Positions 8,445-17,423 of a stretch of 64,000 nt of DNA are shown one piece after another. Source of the stretch: DASRLE01 sp963825315 (GTDB lineage Bacteria; Verrucomicrobiota; Verrucomicrobiia; Limisphaerales; Palsa-1400). The stretch lies in NCBI GenBank assembly GCA_963825315.1, contig CAWGST010000002.1, positions 868,001 to 932,000 on the forward strand. Direction: 5' to 3'. Numbering within the stretch: the stretch's first letter is position 1; every line of letters begins with the position of its first letter. A model generated the notes under the pieces. The model did not search any database and had not been told where the DNA came from. It saw only the letters and a program-made list of their open reading frames with translations. The translations under genes were made by a program, and so were the position numbers.

Positions 8445-11400
8445 GCTTCAACGGGGCCGCGCCCGCGCGGGCGCGGAATGTGGACAAAGCGCAGAACACA
8501 CGGACCGTCACGGCGCAGCTTCAACGGGGCCGCGCCCGCGCGGGCGCGGAATGTTCCGTGGAACGGCTTACTTGCACCCCCCTTACTTCGCTTCAACGGG
8601 GCCGCGCCCGCGCGGGCGCGGAATGACGAGTTCCACCGTGCAAGCAGAGCATGGATAAGATCAGAGCTTCAACGGGGCCGCGCCCGCGCGGGCGCGGAAT
8701 GGACATAGACCCGGCGAACCATGTTTCCCAAACCCCTGCTTCAACGGGGCCGCGCCCGCGCGGGCGCGGAATGCGCAAAGCTGGGAAACGCACACCATCG
8801 CGGCGGTGCGGCTTCAACGGGGCCGCGCCCGCGCGGGCGCGGAATGGCTCCAAAATAAAAACCAACGCCAATCGTCTCTATCAGCTTCAACGGGGCCGCG
8901 CCCGCGCGGGCGCGGAATGTTCCGCCGCAGGCTCAAGCGGCGCCAGGCCAAGCAGCTTCAACGGGGCCGCGCCCGCGCGGGCGCGGAATGTTAGCTCCCC
9001 GCCGGAACTCGGACGACCCGTCTCTCAGCTTCAACGGGGCCGCGCCCGCGCGGGCGCGGAATGGACGACCGTGACGCTCGCCGGGCTGCCCAGGACCCGC
9101 TTCAACGGGGCCGCGCCCGCGCGGGCGCGGAATGGTTATGGGCGAAAGGGTTGTCCCTATCCACTGTGCGGCTTCAACGGGGCCGCGCCCGCGCGGGCGC
9201 GGAATGTTGACAACGGAGAGTTCAACACGGATGTCATTTACACGCTTCAACGGGGCCGCGCCCGCGCGGGCGCGGAATGGCGGATTTTGTCGAGAAGTTC
9301 CGTTGGCGGCATTTTGCTTCAACGGGGCCGCGCCCGCGCGGGCGCGGAATGTTTCAGCGCCTGGCTCAAGGCTATGGGTTGGGACCGCGCTTCAACGGGG
9401 CCGCGCCCGCGCGGGCGCGGAATGTGACGACGCCAAGCGTGACCGTGAATGCGCCACCGAGCTTCAACGGGGCCGCGCCCGCGCGGGCGCGGAATGCGGG
9501 AAACGCTGTGCAGCGCTTGCGAAAACAAGGGTTGCTTCAACGGGGCCGCGCCCGCGCGGGCGCGGAATGCGGATATCAGGACGATTGCAATCCAGCGTCG
9601 ACACGTCGTTGAGTCGCTTCAACGGGGCCGCGCCCGCGCGGGCGCGGAATGGCATCGTATTTGTTTGGGACTGGTTCGTTCATTGCAGCTTCAACGGGGC
9701 CGCGCCCGCGCGGGCGCGGAATGCGGAAATTGACGGCGTGACGATGCCGTCAAACTACCTGCTTCAACGGGGCCGCGCCCGCGCGGGCGCGGAATGCAAA
9801 TTTACGGGAGCTAATCAAATGAAAAGACCGCTCGCTTCAACGGGGCCGCGCCCGCGCGGGCGCGGAATGCCGCCTGGAGGATGGAAACCCGATTGCAGCA
9901 CGCCATGCTTCAACGGGGCCGCGCCCGCGCGGGCGCGGAATGGGCCGGGACCGTGCTGCGCTGGGCGGCTTACGTCTCGGGCTTCAACGGGGCCGCGCCC
10001 GCGCGGGCGCGGAATGAAAATATTCAATGCGAAGCTGGAAGCAGAATTGCTGCTTCAACGGGGCCGCGCCCGCGCGGGCGCGGAATGAACTGGCCAAGAC
10101 GAGCGGCGCGGCCAAACTGCCTGCTTCAACGGGGCCGCGCCCGCGCGGGCGCGGAATGATTTTAAAAGTTCCGCTTTTGCCCGTTGAAACTCCGCGCTTC
10201 AACGGGGCCGCGCCCGCGCGGGCGCGGAATGCTTCGCTTGTTTCATTTGGGTTCATATTTTGTATCGTTGCTTCAACGGGGCCGCGCCCGCGCGGGCGCG
10301 GAATGATCTGCGGGCGGACCCGGCCCGGCCGGTGGGGCGCGGCGCTTCAACGGGGCCGCGCCCGCGCGGGCGCGGAATGATCCACGACGGCGCCAGAGCA
10401 GGCGCAGCCACGCTGGCTTCAACGGGGCCGCGCCCGCGCGGGCGCGGAATGCGGCTTCATGCCAATCCTGCACATTTTCCGCGAACGTGCTTCAACGGGG
10501 CCGCGCCCGCGCGGGCGCGGAATGATGGATATCAAGCTGCCGATCTACCTTCACACCCTTGCTTCAACGGGGCCGCGCCCGCGCGGGCGCGGAATGAGTG
10601 AGGCGGCTCCGCGGGAGCGTCGCCCTAGCGAGGCTTCAACGGGGCCGCGCCCGCGCGGGCGCGGAATGGCGACATCAAGGTCGAGTGGAAGCGAGCGACG
10701 GAAACGCTTCAACGGGGCCGCGCCCGCGCGGGCGCGGAATGTGGTGTTGATGGAGACGTTGCCATTAAGGTTGACGGTGGCTTCAACGGGGCCGCGCCCG
10801 CGCGGGCGCGGAATGCCTATGTGGGTTACGCCGGGCCCCTGCCCGCCCTGATCGCTTCAACGGGGCCGCGCCCGCGCGGGCGCGGAATGATGCAGCGCCG
10901 GATCGGCCAGGCCGACAAAGTCTTTTTGCTTCAACGGGGCCGCGCCCGCGCGGGCGCGGAATGCCCTCCGTCCGCGCACGCCGGACCCGACTGGAATCGC
11001 TTCAACGGGGCCGCGCCCGCGCGGGCGCGGAATGAAGCCGCGTCAAGCGGAATTATTTGGCCGGGCGTTTGGCTTCAACGGGGCCGCGCCCGCGCGGGCG
11101 CGGAATGCTCCATTTTTGATCGCTGGCGCGCGCGTTCATGCACGCGGCTTCAACGGGGCCGCGCCCGCGCGGGCGCGGAATGATCCCGAATCTAGCGAAA
11201 TGCCTGCATGCTGATGACGTGCTTCAACGGGGCCGCGCCCGCGCGGGCGCGGAATGAGTTCAGCTACTGATTGCATGAGTTGTCCTACTTGTTGCTTCAA
11301 CGGGGCCGCGCCCGCGCGGGCGCGGAATGGATTTCAGCAGTGATCAGCGCATTGACCTTGTCGTCGCTTCAACGGGGCCGCGCCCGCGCGGGCGCGGAAT

Positions 11401-12134
11401 GCTGGCCGATGCCCGCGAGGAACTCACGCGCAAGCTCCTCGCTTCAACGGGGCCGCGCCCGCGCGGGCGCGGAATGAGTTCAGCTACTGATTGCATGAGT
11501 TGTCCTACTTGTTGCTTCAACGGGGCCGCGCCCGCGCGGGCGCGGAATGGATTTCAGCAGTGATCAGCGCATTGACCTTGTCGTCGCTTCAACGGGGCCG
11601 CGCCCGCGCGGGCGCGGAATGCTGGCCGATGCCCGCGAGGAACTCACGCGCAAGCTCCTCGCTTCAACGGGGCCGCGCCCGCGCGGGCGCGGAATGTCGG
11701 CACTTCCATCATGCGCTTGAGCTTGTGAACGCCGCTTCAACGGGGCCGCGCCCGCGCGGGCGCGGAATGTTCATTGTGTTCTGTATCGCGCTACAAAAAC
11801 AATTGCAGCTTCAACGGGGCCGCGCCCGCGCGGGCGCGGAATGCGAGGATGAGGTCGCGGACACAGACTCCATTTCGATGCTTCAACGGGGCCGCGCCCG
11901 CGCGGGCGCGGAATGCGCGATCCTGGTCGCAATCGCGGCAAGCCTATGACCAGCTTCAACGGGGCCGCGCCCGCGCGGGCGCGGAATGTATATATCTCAT
12001 CCGGGGTGATGAAGCAGCAACCGTCGCTTCAACGGGGCCGCGCCCGCGCGGGCGCGGAATGAGAGCCCTGTCCTCCAGGCCGCGGCACGATCCTGTCCGC
12101 TTCAACGGGGCCGCGCCCGCGCGGGCGCGGAATG
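8445..12134 (-). CRISPR. CRISPR array, 51 repeats and 50 spacers, type I-G
   Basis: I count 51 copies of one 36-base repeat, apparently identical, the first at 8445-8480 and the last at 12099-12134. Spacers are about 35-39 bases. The core is a perfect 20-base palindrome, CCGCGCCCGCGCGGGCGCGG. On the minus strand the repeat ends in GTTGAAGC, like known type I crRNA handles. With the cas genes ending at the right side on the same strand, transcription leftward from a leader at 12135-12338 is the best reading. Three consecutive repeat-spacer units are tandemly duplicated (11221-11440 equals 11441-11660). Confidence 0.98.
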
Positions 12135-12338
12135 TCCTCTCTTGTAACCCTTTCCGGCACAGGCTCGCAATAGTTGAATTGCGATTGCCTGCGTCCCTCG
12201 CGTTACCCATCTCTTCCTGCTGTTGACCAGTCTCACACTATTTGTTCAAAATCAAGCGTTTACGTCATGCGAGCGCCAGCGGGGTTTTCCGCGTCACCTC
12301 GCCTCTCGCGGGTTCAATTATCAAAGAACACCAGAGTC
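12135..12338 (-). promoter_or_regulatory. Probable CRISPR leader
   Basis: About 204 bases between cas2 and the last repeat have no gene and are less GC-rich than the array. It contains AT-rich patches (for example ACTATTTGTTCAAAATCAAG). Position between cas2 and the array, and leftward repeat orientation, make it the likely leader with the crRNA promoter. Orientation is inferred, not proven. Confidence 0.6.
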
Positions 12339-12629
12339 TCAGACCACATAACACGGAGCGTCCAGCTTCGTATAGGGCAGACCCAACGCCGTAATCACCC
12401 GATTCCCTCGCCCCTCCGCCGGTCCCAGCCCAACAAAAATCACTTGGTCTTCGTCGTGGTTGATGATCTCGCTCAAAGCTGTTTCCAGTTCAACCTTCTC
12501 CGACGGGTTAAGATCGCACTCGAACACCGAAAATTGCAGGTGGTCGCCAAAATTGCTGCATGTCTTAAACACCTTTCGCAGCCGTTTGTCATCAGCAATA
12601 TCGTAACACACCAAGTACGTTGTTCTCAT
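12339..12629 (-). CDS. cas2: CRISPR-associated endoribonuclease Cas2
   Basis: A 96-residue protein starting MRTTYLVCYDIADDKRLRKV, the Cas2 beta strand with conserved YDI and Asp, followed by FGDHLQFSVFECDL, a ferredoxin-like fold. Cas2 forms the structural core of the Cas1-Cas2 integrase that inserts new spacers. It begins three bases after the cas4-cas1 stop and is the last cas gene before the leader and array. Confidence 0.95.
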   Translation of the reverse strand: MRTTYLVCYDIADDKRLRKVFKTCSNFGDHLQFSVFECDLNPSEKVELETALSEIINHDEDQVIFVGLGPAEGRGNRVITALGLPYTKLDAPCYVV

Positions 12630-12632
12630 GGC

Positions 12633-14765
12633 TTACCGCGTCAATAATGGAATGTATTCAGCAATTTCACCAGTCAGCGTTTTCGCCAACAGCCGCGCCT
12701 GCAATTCAAGCGCCCGACGATAGCTGACTTTGTAGTCGAACAACGGATGAGTGATCAACGAACTCATGCGCTGCTCATACATCTGAAAAAAGCGTTTACG
12801 CCCAGGCGCGGTGAGGTTCACCGCCTGGCCAGCCCGCACAAAATCCTTCTCCGTGACGACGCGATTATTGATGCAACTCAACACCGTGGACTCCGCCACC
12901 AATGGCCGCATTTCTTCCATCAAGTCCAACCCCAATGCCGGTCGCCCAAAACGCGGCTGGTGGTAAAACCCAATGTAAGGATCAAAACCGACTGCCAGGG
13001 CGGCGAGCGTGCAATCTTTGGCCAACATGCTGTAAGCCAGGGAAAGCATCGCATTGACGGGATCGGTCGGCGGACGGCGGTTGCGATTGCTGAAGTTGAA
13101 GTTGAATGCAAGCTGTTTGCCTTCTTTGCCAGGCATTTCGAGGCCGGGCAAATCGTCTTCCACCTTGACCATGCCGCTAAACTGCTGGAAATACTGGCTC
13201 GCGGCGGCCCCCTCGATGCCGAGGAGTTCTTCCACTGAAGCCGCCGCCAGCGCATCCTCGGATGCCCGTTTGAGCTTCAAGATGATTGGCTCCGGTGGCT
13301 CCAGATGATTTCGCATCAGCAGTGTTCGATGGTTGCGGATTTTTCCATGAACAAATCGTCTGGCCAGTGAAAGGCACGTCGCCTCATCTCGCGCCAGTCG
13401 AAATTGCTCCATCCGCAAGAACACATTCTTCAAAGAGTGGCCGCGCGTGATGCCGTAAAACCAGCCGCCCATCGAAAAGTATGTGATCGGGATTTCCTGA
13501 TCGCAAAGCGATTGGATGGCCTGGGTCGAGATCTGGATGTTTCCGAATAGGGCAACATGTGAAAGATCGCGCATCCGGACTTCTTCGATGACCCTGTCTT
13601 TTTCTTTAACCGTCAACACCTCGTCTTTGCACCCCACACGAAAACCCTGGGTGTTCAGATAAAGGGGGCGGGTGTCGTCGCGGGCGGCGATCAATCTTCG
13701 AGGGGGCTCACTCGCCACACCCGATTTCTCGCCTGATGCAGACAGGTTCTCCAGGACAGTCGCGTCAATGGCCAGCGGCGATTGCGCCAGCATTCGCGTT
13801 TCGTCCGGCAAACAAACCGGAGCGAGCGAACATCGCACGCACTTCGGCGAGTTGACCAATGGCGCCGGGATTGGCCCAGTGATGACTCGCTTGGCTTCGG
13901 CAATATTTTGCAGAATCCAGTTCTCCAGTTCGGAAGTGATCGGCAGGCGAACGCGCTGCTTTGTGGCGCGATAATAGATAATGCCATCATTGCAGGCGTA
14001 ACCGTTGTCGCGCAGGATCAACGCCTGCAATCCGAGCTGCATTTTGTCCGTGTCCCACAATTCATTGGCTTCTTCCCCCTCTTTGGGCGCGCCTGCCTTG
14101 TAGTCAACCGGGCAAACTTCCAACGCGGTGAGTAAATCGTCCTTCCCTGTTTTGGATTCAACAAGGTCCATCTTTGCCACGACACCCAACCGCTCTGAAC
14201 CCATTTGCACCGAGCGTGAATGAATCGTTTCGGATTCGGCGTCTTTTGTTTCAGCCTCCCTGCTCGTGGATTCAGCCACTGCCGCTGTTCCCTCTTCTGC
14301 CTTTGGCTTGTCGGCACCGGACTTCCGCTTGGCTTTCGGCAAAGCTCCGGTGCCCGAATCAACGCGCTGATGGATCGCATCGCCACGCAATGTGTCCGCG
14401 CTCTCGACGAAAACGCCCTCGACGAATTCGTAATAGAACAGTCGCTGGCAATAAACGAACTCGTTCAACATCCGCGCGGGAATCTGCTGCGGCTCGGTCT
14501 TGTGGCGAGAAGGCGAGGGCGGAGACTGTGGGGTTTCGGGCAGTGGAGACTCAGGTGGGGCTTGCGAAAGGCGGGCCAGTTGTGACTCAACCGCCTCTAC
14601 CCGCAGTACAATTTTCACTGGCCGCAGCTCGTCGGTCTGCCGACGCAGCCCCAGTTGGTCGCTGGTTTCTGCCCCGTCTGTTCCGAGGGATATGCCCCTC
14701 GGCCTCAGCGGTGATTCCGGTTCGGTCGAACGCGGACCCGATTGTATTGGAATTTTCTCGTCCAT
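12633..14765 (-). CDS. cas4-cas1: Cas4-Cas1 fusion protein, spacer acquisition
   Basis: A 710-residue protein. Residues 1-95 are a Pro/Ser-rich extension of unknown role. The Cas4 nuclease domain has Cys106 (YCQRLFYYE), E216/VDYK221-223, and Cys309, 312 and 318 (CVRCSLAPVC), which would hold an Fe-S cluster. An Ala/Glu/Lys-rich insert (about 135-185) interrupts Cas4. Cas1 starts near 365, with Glu517 (GIEGAAA), His601 (GFYHQPRFGR) and DLMEE (613-617) as the metal site. Such fusions are typical of type I-G and couple PAM selection to integration. Confidence 0.96.
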   Translation of the reverse strand: MDEKIPIQSGPRSTEPESPLRPRGISLGTDGAETSDQLGLRRQTDELRPVKIVLRVEAVESQLARLSQAPPESPLPETPQSPPSPSRHKTEPQQIPARMLNEFVYCQRLFYYEFVEGVFVESADTLRGDAIHQRVDSGTGALPKAKRKSGADKPKAEEGTAAVAESTSREAETKDAESETIHSRSVQMGSERLGVVAKMDLVESKTGKDDLLTALEVCPVDYKAGAPKEGEEANELWDTDKMQLGLQALILRDNGYACNDGIIYYRATKQRVRLPITSELENWILQNIAEAKRVITGPIPAPLVNSPKCVRCSLAPVCLPDETRMLAQSPLAIDATVLENLSASGEKSGVASEPPRRLIAARDDTRPLYLNTQGFRVGCKDEVLTVKEKDRVIEEVRMRDLSHVALFGNIQISTQAIQSLCDQEIPITYFSMGGWFYGITRGHSLKNVFLRMEQFRLARDEATCLSLARRFVHGKIRNHRTLLMRNHLEPPEPIILKLKRASEDALAAASVEELLGIEGAAASQYFQQFSGMVKVEDDLPGLEMPGKEGKQLAFNFNFSNRNRRPPTDPVNAMLSLAYSMLAKDCTLAALAVGFDPYIGFYHQPRFGRPALGLDLMEEMRPLVAESTVLSCINNRVVTEKDFVRAGQAVNLTAPGRKRFFQMYEQRMSSLITHPLFDYKVSYRRALELQARLLAKTLTGEIAEYIPLLTR

Positions 14766-14768
14766 AAT

Positions 14769-14987
14769 TCACCTTTCAGCAGCCAAAACCTGCGGCCTCA
14801 ATCCATTATCTGAACGGAAGAATTGGACAAGGGCACGACGGCAACCACAATCGAGTTCTGTGCAATAAAACTCACGCAGCACATACCGGCCGGGCGGAAC
14901 GCCGAAAGTCGGAGTGGAGACGATGCAACTCAATTGTTCCGCGCGTGCGACATCCGGGCAAATCAGATCAAACGGTTCAAGTGGCAT
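14769..14987 (-). CDS. Small hypothetical protein in cas operon
   Basis: A 72-residue protein from ATG 14987 (MPLEPFDLICPDVARAEQLSC ... YVLREFYCTELDCGCRRALV). It lies four bases after the DUF6429 stop and three before cas4-cas1, so it belongs to the transcript. Four Cys in the FYCTELDCGC segment could bind metal. No known Cas family fits. An open frame extends upstream to 15062 but would overlap its neighbour, so the ATG at 14987 is preferred. Confidence 0.6.
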   Translation of the reverse strand: MPLEPFDLICPDVARAEQLSCIVSTPTFGVPPGRYVLREFYCTELDCGCRRALVQFFRSDNGLRPQVLAAER

Positions 14988-14991
14988 ACGA

Positions 14992-15261
14992 CTACTTTTT
15001 GCCGGGCGCGGATTCCTCGCAAAACAGGCGATGAAACAACTCTTCGGACAGTCGCCGGCCATCCTCGGATAAAACCACTGATTTGCTTTTGCTTTTCGGA
15101 TCGGAGATCAGGCCCTTCTTGTGAAGGCGGTCAAGAGCATCCCAATCGTGCCCCTTCCACGCCCGCGCCAATTCGCCCTTCCCCTCGGTGAAGCTGGTCA
15201 AATAGAGCAACGCCAGCACCGCATCATCAATTTTGTCGGGATTGGGTTTCATAAACTCCAA
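14992..15261 (-). CDS. DUF6429-like small protein
   Basis: An 89-residue protein (KPNPDKIDDAVLALLYLTSF, RAWKGHDWDALDRLHKKGLI, SDPKSKSKSVVLSEDG). The pattern is a compact helical domain with a winged-helix look, and I associate it with DUF6429; the name is from memory. It sits between the cas8-like gene (gap 3 bases) and the next small gene. DUF6429-like genes also occur away from CRISPR, so a role in immunity is unproven. Confidence 0.75.
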   Translation of the reverse strand: MEFMKPNPDKIDDAVLALLYLTSFTEGKGELARAWKGHDWDALDRLHKKGLISDPKSKSKSVVLSEDGRRLSEELFHRLFCEESAPGKK

Positions 15262-15264
15262 TAT

Positions 15265-16401
15265 CTATAGCGCGTACGGCGAACTAAAGTTAATTTTATG
15301 TAGCGGCGGGTTTCCAACTTGGATTCTGCGAGCGCGAAAGATGGCGCTAACACCTCGCGCATGAAGTTCCCGGCGATAGTTTGACAGGTCAATTTCCGCA
15401 AAGGCCGGATGGCGCAAAAGTGAGCGGGTCGTTTCGGCGGTCAAAGCATGTTCCCAAATTGGCCACGTAAAGAGATCTAATTCGCGTTTGCCAACCCAAC
15501 CGGTGGCAAGCAATCCGCGAATGTCGGAAGTGCAAGAGAAAAAAGCGAGTGCGCGATAGGCGAGAAGATTGGCCATCCACACGGTAGAAGCGCCGATTGG
15601 ACCTGGATCGTCCAAGCGAAGTGCGTAGCGAACGTCCTCCTCTGGAGACCAGCGCATTGAGAGGCCCTTATCGGCATACGCCCAAGGCTCAAAGAGGGCT
15701 TCACGCACCTTGGTTTCCGATACGGCGGCGATAAGTTGACGGGCAGTGTCGAGAAACCATTGGTGACCGCTGCCGGTAATGAAGCAGAAAGGAGTGGGCG
15801 CAATACGCCGGTCTGTCACGTCGTCGAGTTCAGCACCAAACGAGGCTAACAAGTTCACCGATGTGCGATTGTTGGGACCAGCATCGACCCGCATGGAAGC
15901 GGCGTGTCCGCGAAATTCTCCGATGGTGCAATCGGGACGTTGACCGAGGGCTAATTCGGGCGAGGGCACGGCTTGCTTCAAGGCTGCAAGCAACTCGGTG
16001 CGAGCCACAGCTTGTGCCTGCTCCAGTGGTTCGGTTTCCTTTTTTCGGGCGGCTTCGCGTTCCGCGCCACGCAGCTTGCGCTTTTTCAGAGCGGCTTCGG
16101 CAACTTTGAGGCGTTTCTTCGTCGTATCGAGGCACTTCTGCGCCGCTTCGCGTTTTCTTTCGGCAGTGGCATCAACCAAATTTCCACGCAATTTTACGAC
16201 GAGGCGGGCAGCTACGGATTCTTTATCGAGCGGCTTCTCGCTTTGGATGAAGGGTATCCAGCGGGACCCCGATTGCCAACCAAGTCGAGTGCTGCTTTCG
16301 ATCTCTGAAAGCACAGCGAGTGTTCCTAAAGCGGCGAGAAAGCCCAACGGGTTTGCGCCATCAAGGGCAGGCAGGTCTAAGCGATGAATAGTAGCATTCA
16401 T
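15265..16401 (-). CDS. Type I-G Cascade large-subunit candidate (Csx17/Cas8-like)
   Basis: A 378-residue protein. ATG 16401 overlaps the upstream TGA (ATGA), which fixes the start. The N-terminus LDLPALDGANPLGFLAALGT is characteristic of type I-G (old I-U) effector genes next to cas3. A Lys/Glu/Ala-rich coiled-coil stretch (about 85-145) follows, then a mixed domain. In this subtype the protein is expected to recognise PAM and stabilise the csb1/csb2 complex. Whether it is best called Csx17, Cas8u2 or Cas3-extension needs a profile search. Confidence 0.7.
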   Translation of the reverse strand: MNATIHRLDLPALDGANPLGFLAALGTLAVLSEIESSTRLGWQSGSRWIPFIQSEKPLDKESVAARLVVKLRGNLVDATAERKREAAQKCLDTTKKRLKVAEAALKKRKLRGAEREAARKKETEPLEQAQAVARTELLAALKQAVPSPELALGQRPDCTIGEFRGHAASMRVDAGPNNRTSVNLLASFGAELDDVTDRRIAPTPFCFITGSGHQWFLDTARQLIAAVSETKVREALFEPWAYADKGLSMRWSPEEDVRYALRLDDPGPIGASTVWMANLLAYRALAFFSCTSDIRGLLATGWVGKRELDLFTWPIWEHALTAETTRSLLRHPAFAEIDLSNYRRELHARGVSAIFRARRIQVGNPPLHKINFSSPYAL

Positions 16402-17423
16402 AGTTGCTTGTCCACTCTGTGCGCGTGGGCGCTGGCATACCAGTCGGCAAGCCGGATGAGTGATTCTCGGTAGGCAAGTCCCCACCAGCCAAAACGCCGA
16501 ACGAGTGTCCAGAAACGGTCGGTCACGCCAGAATCAAGCCGGTGAAGTGGTATAAGTGACCCGCGCTTATCGGAGGAGAGCTTGATGGGCACGTCGACAA
16601 ACTGCGCCTTCAATTCGGGAGGTGCGTCATCCTCACAGACGGGGGCAAGAGGGCGGGCATGGCCGTGATGGCTGGCGATTAGGTGCAGCAGCAAGTCGCG
16701 GTCTTTGGGTGAAAGCTCCGCTTTGCAGAATTGTTCAGCCAATTGGGTGGAAAGCATTTCGTGTCGGAAGCCATCGGGCAAGTTGGCGGCTTCAGCGATA
16801 GCCTTGGCCTGTTCGCGTGAGCGTGGATTGCGTGGTGATTTTGCGAGAGGTTCGCTGCCGTCGTCCGCTGGCGCTCCGCCGCGAAGCATATCCTGAAAAC
16901 GCGGGTCGAGTTTGCCGGTGTCGTGCCAATCTCCGGCAGCCTTTGCGACCAGTGCGGTATGTTCGCCAAGACAGGCGCGGGCCAACTTTTCTGCAATGGC
17001 AGCCACTTGGGCGCAGTGTCCCGCCAAGGGAATATCTTCCGGCGATTCGCTTGGCGCGTCGTCCTCCTCAGCGAAATAGTCCGATTCATCCGCAACCGGA
17101 TTCTGCCGTTTTGCGCAGAGAAGGATGCCCCCGCCAGGGAGCTGGGCGATGTCCCCGACGCGGAAGCTGGCTGTTTTGCCAAAGAGTTTAAGCAGCCATT
17201 CGGGTAGCGGAGTTGTGGATTCGTCGTCCGGCTTCCATTCGTGGATGGCGGCGAGCGCCTCGCGCAGTTCGTCGGCCATCCACTCACCGCTTTCAACCAG
17301 TTCGAGCAAGGTTCGCAGCGGCGGGCAGTCGTTCATACCGAGCCACGGCGCGAGACATTGGCGGTGGATGCGGAGCATGGGAGTCTTTCCGGCGCTTTGC
17401 ATGGCGAGTTCCCACACATCCAA
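16398..17423 (-). CDS. cas3: Cas3 HD nuclease portion (split from helicase)
   Basis: A 341-residue frame from TTG 17423. The HD nuclease signature is clear: GHCAQVAAIAEKLA, DWHDTGKLDPRFQ and SHHGHARP supply the metal-binding His/Asp. Type I-G Cas3 normally carries HD at the C-terminus of the helicase. This frame lies +1 relative to the helicase frame and overlaps it by 131 bases. Its early residues (LDVWELAMQSAGKTPMLRIHRQ) are protein-like, whereas the overlapping helicase tail is not. One indel near 17425-17440 would restore a single Cas3 of about 1000 residues. Confidence 0.85.
   Translation of the reverse strand: MDVWELAMQSAGKTPMLRIHRQCLAPWLGMNDCPPLRTLLELVESGEWMADELREALAAIHEWKPDDESTTPLPEWLLKLFGKTASFRVGDIAQLPGGGILLCAKRQNPVADESDYFAEEDDAPSESPEDIPLAGHCAQVAAIAEKLARACLGEHTALVAKAAGDWHDTGKLDPRFQDMLRGGAPADDGSEPLAKSPRNPRSREQAKAIAEAANLPDGFRHEMLSTQLAEQFCKAELSPKDRDLLLHLIASHHGHARPLAPVCEDDAPPELKAQFVDVPIKLSSDKRGSLIPLHRLDSGVTDRFWTLVRRFGWWGLAYRESLIRLADWYASAHAHRVDKQL

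Noticed and set aside
8371..12226. Long open frames through the CRISPR array in several frames, encoding repeated GRARAGAE, GPRPRGRGM or AAPARARN peptides
   Set aside because: They are translations of the identical GC-rich CRISPR repeat. Lack of stops in the repeat makes open frames on both strands, and the spacers differ randomly between units.
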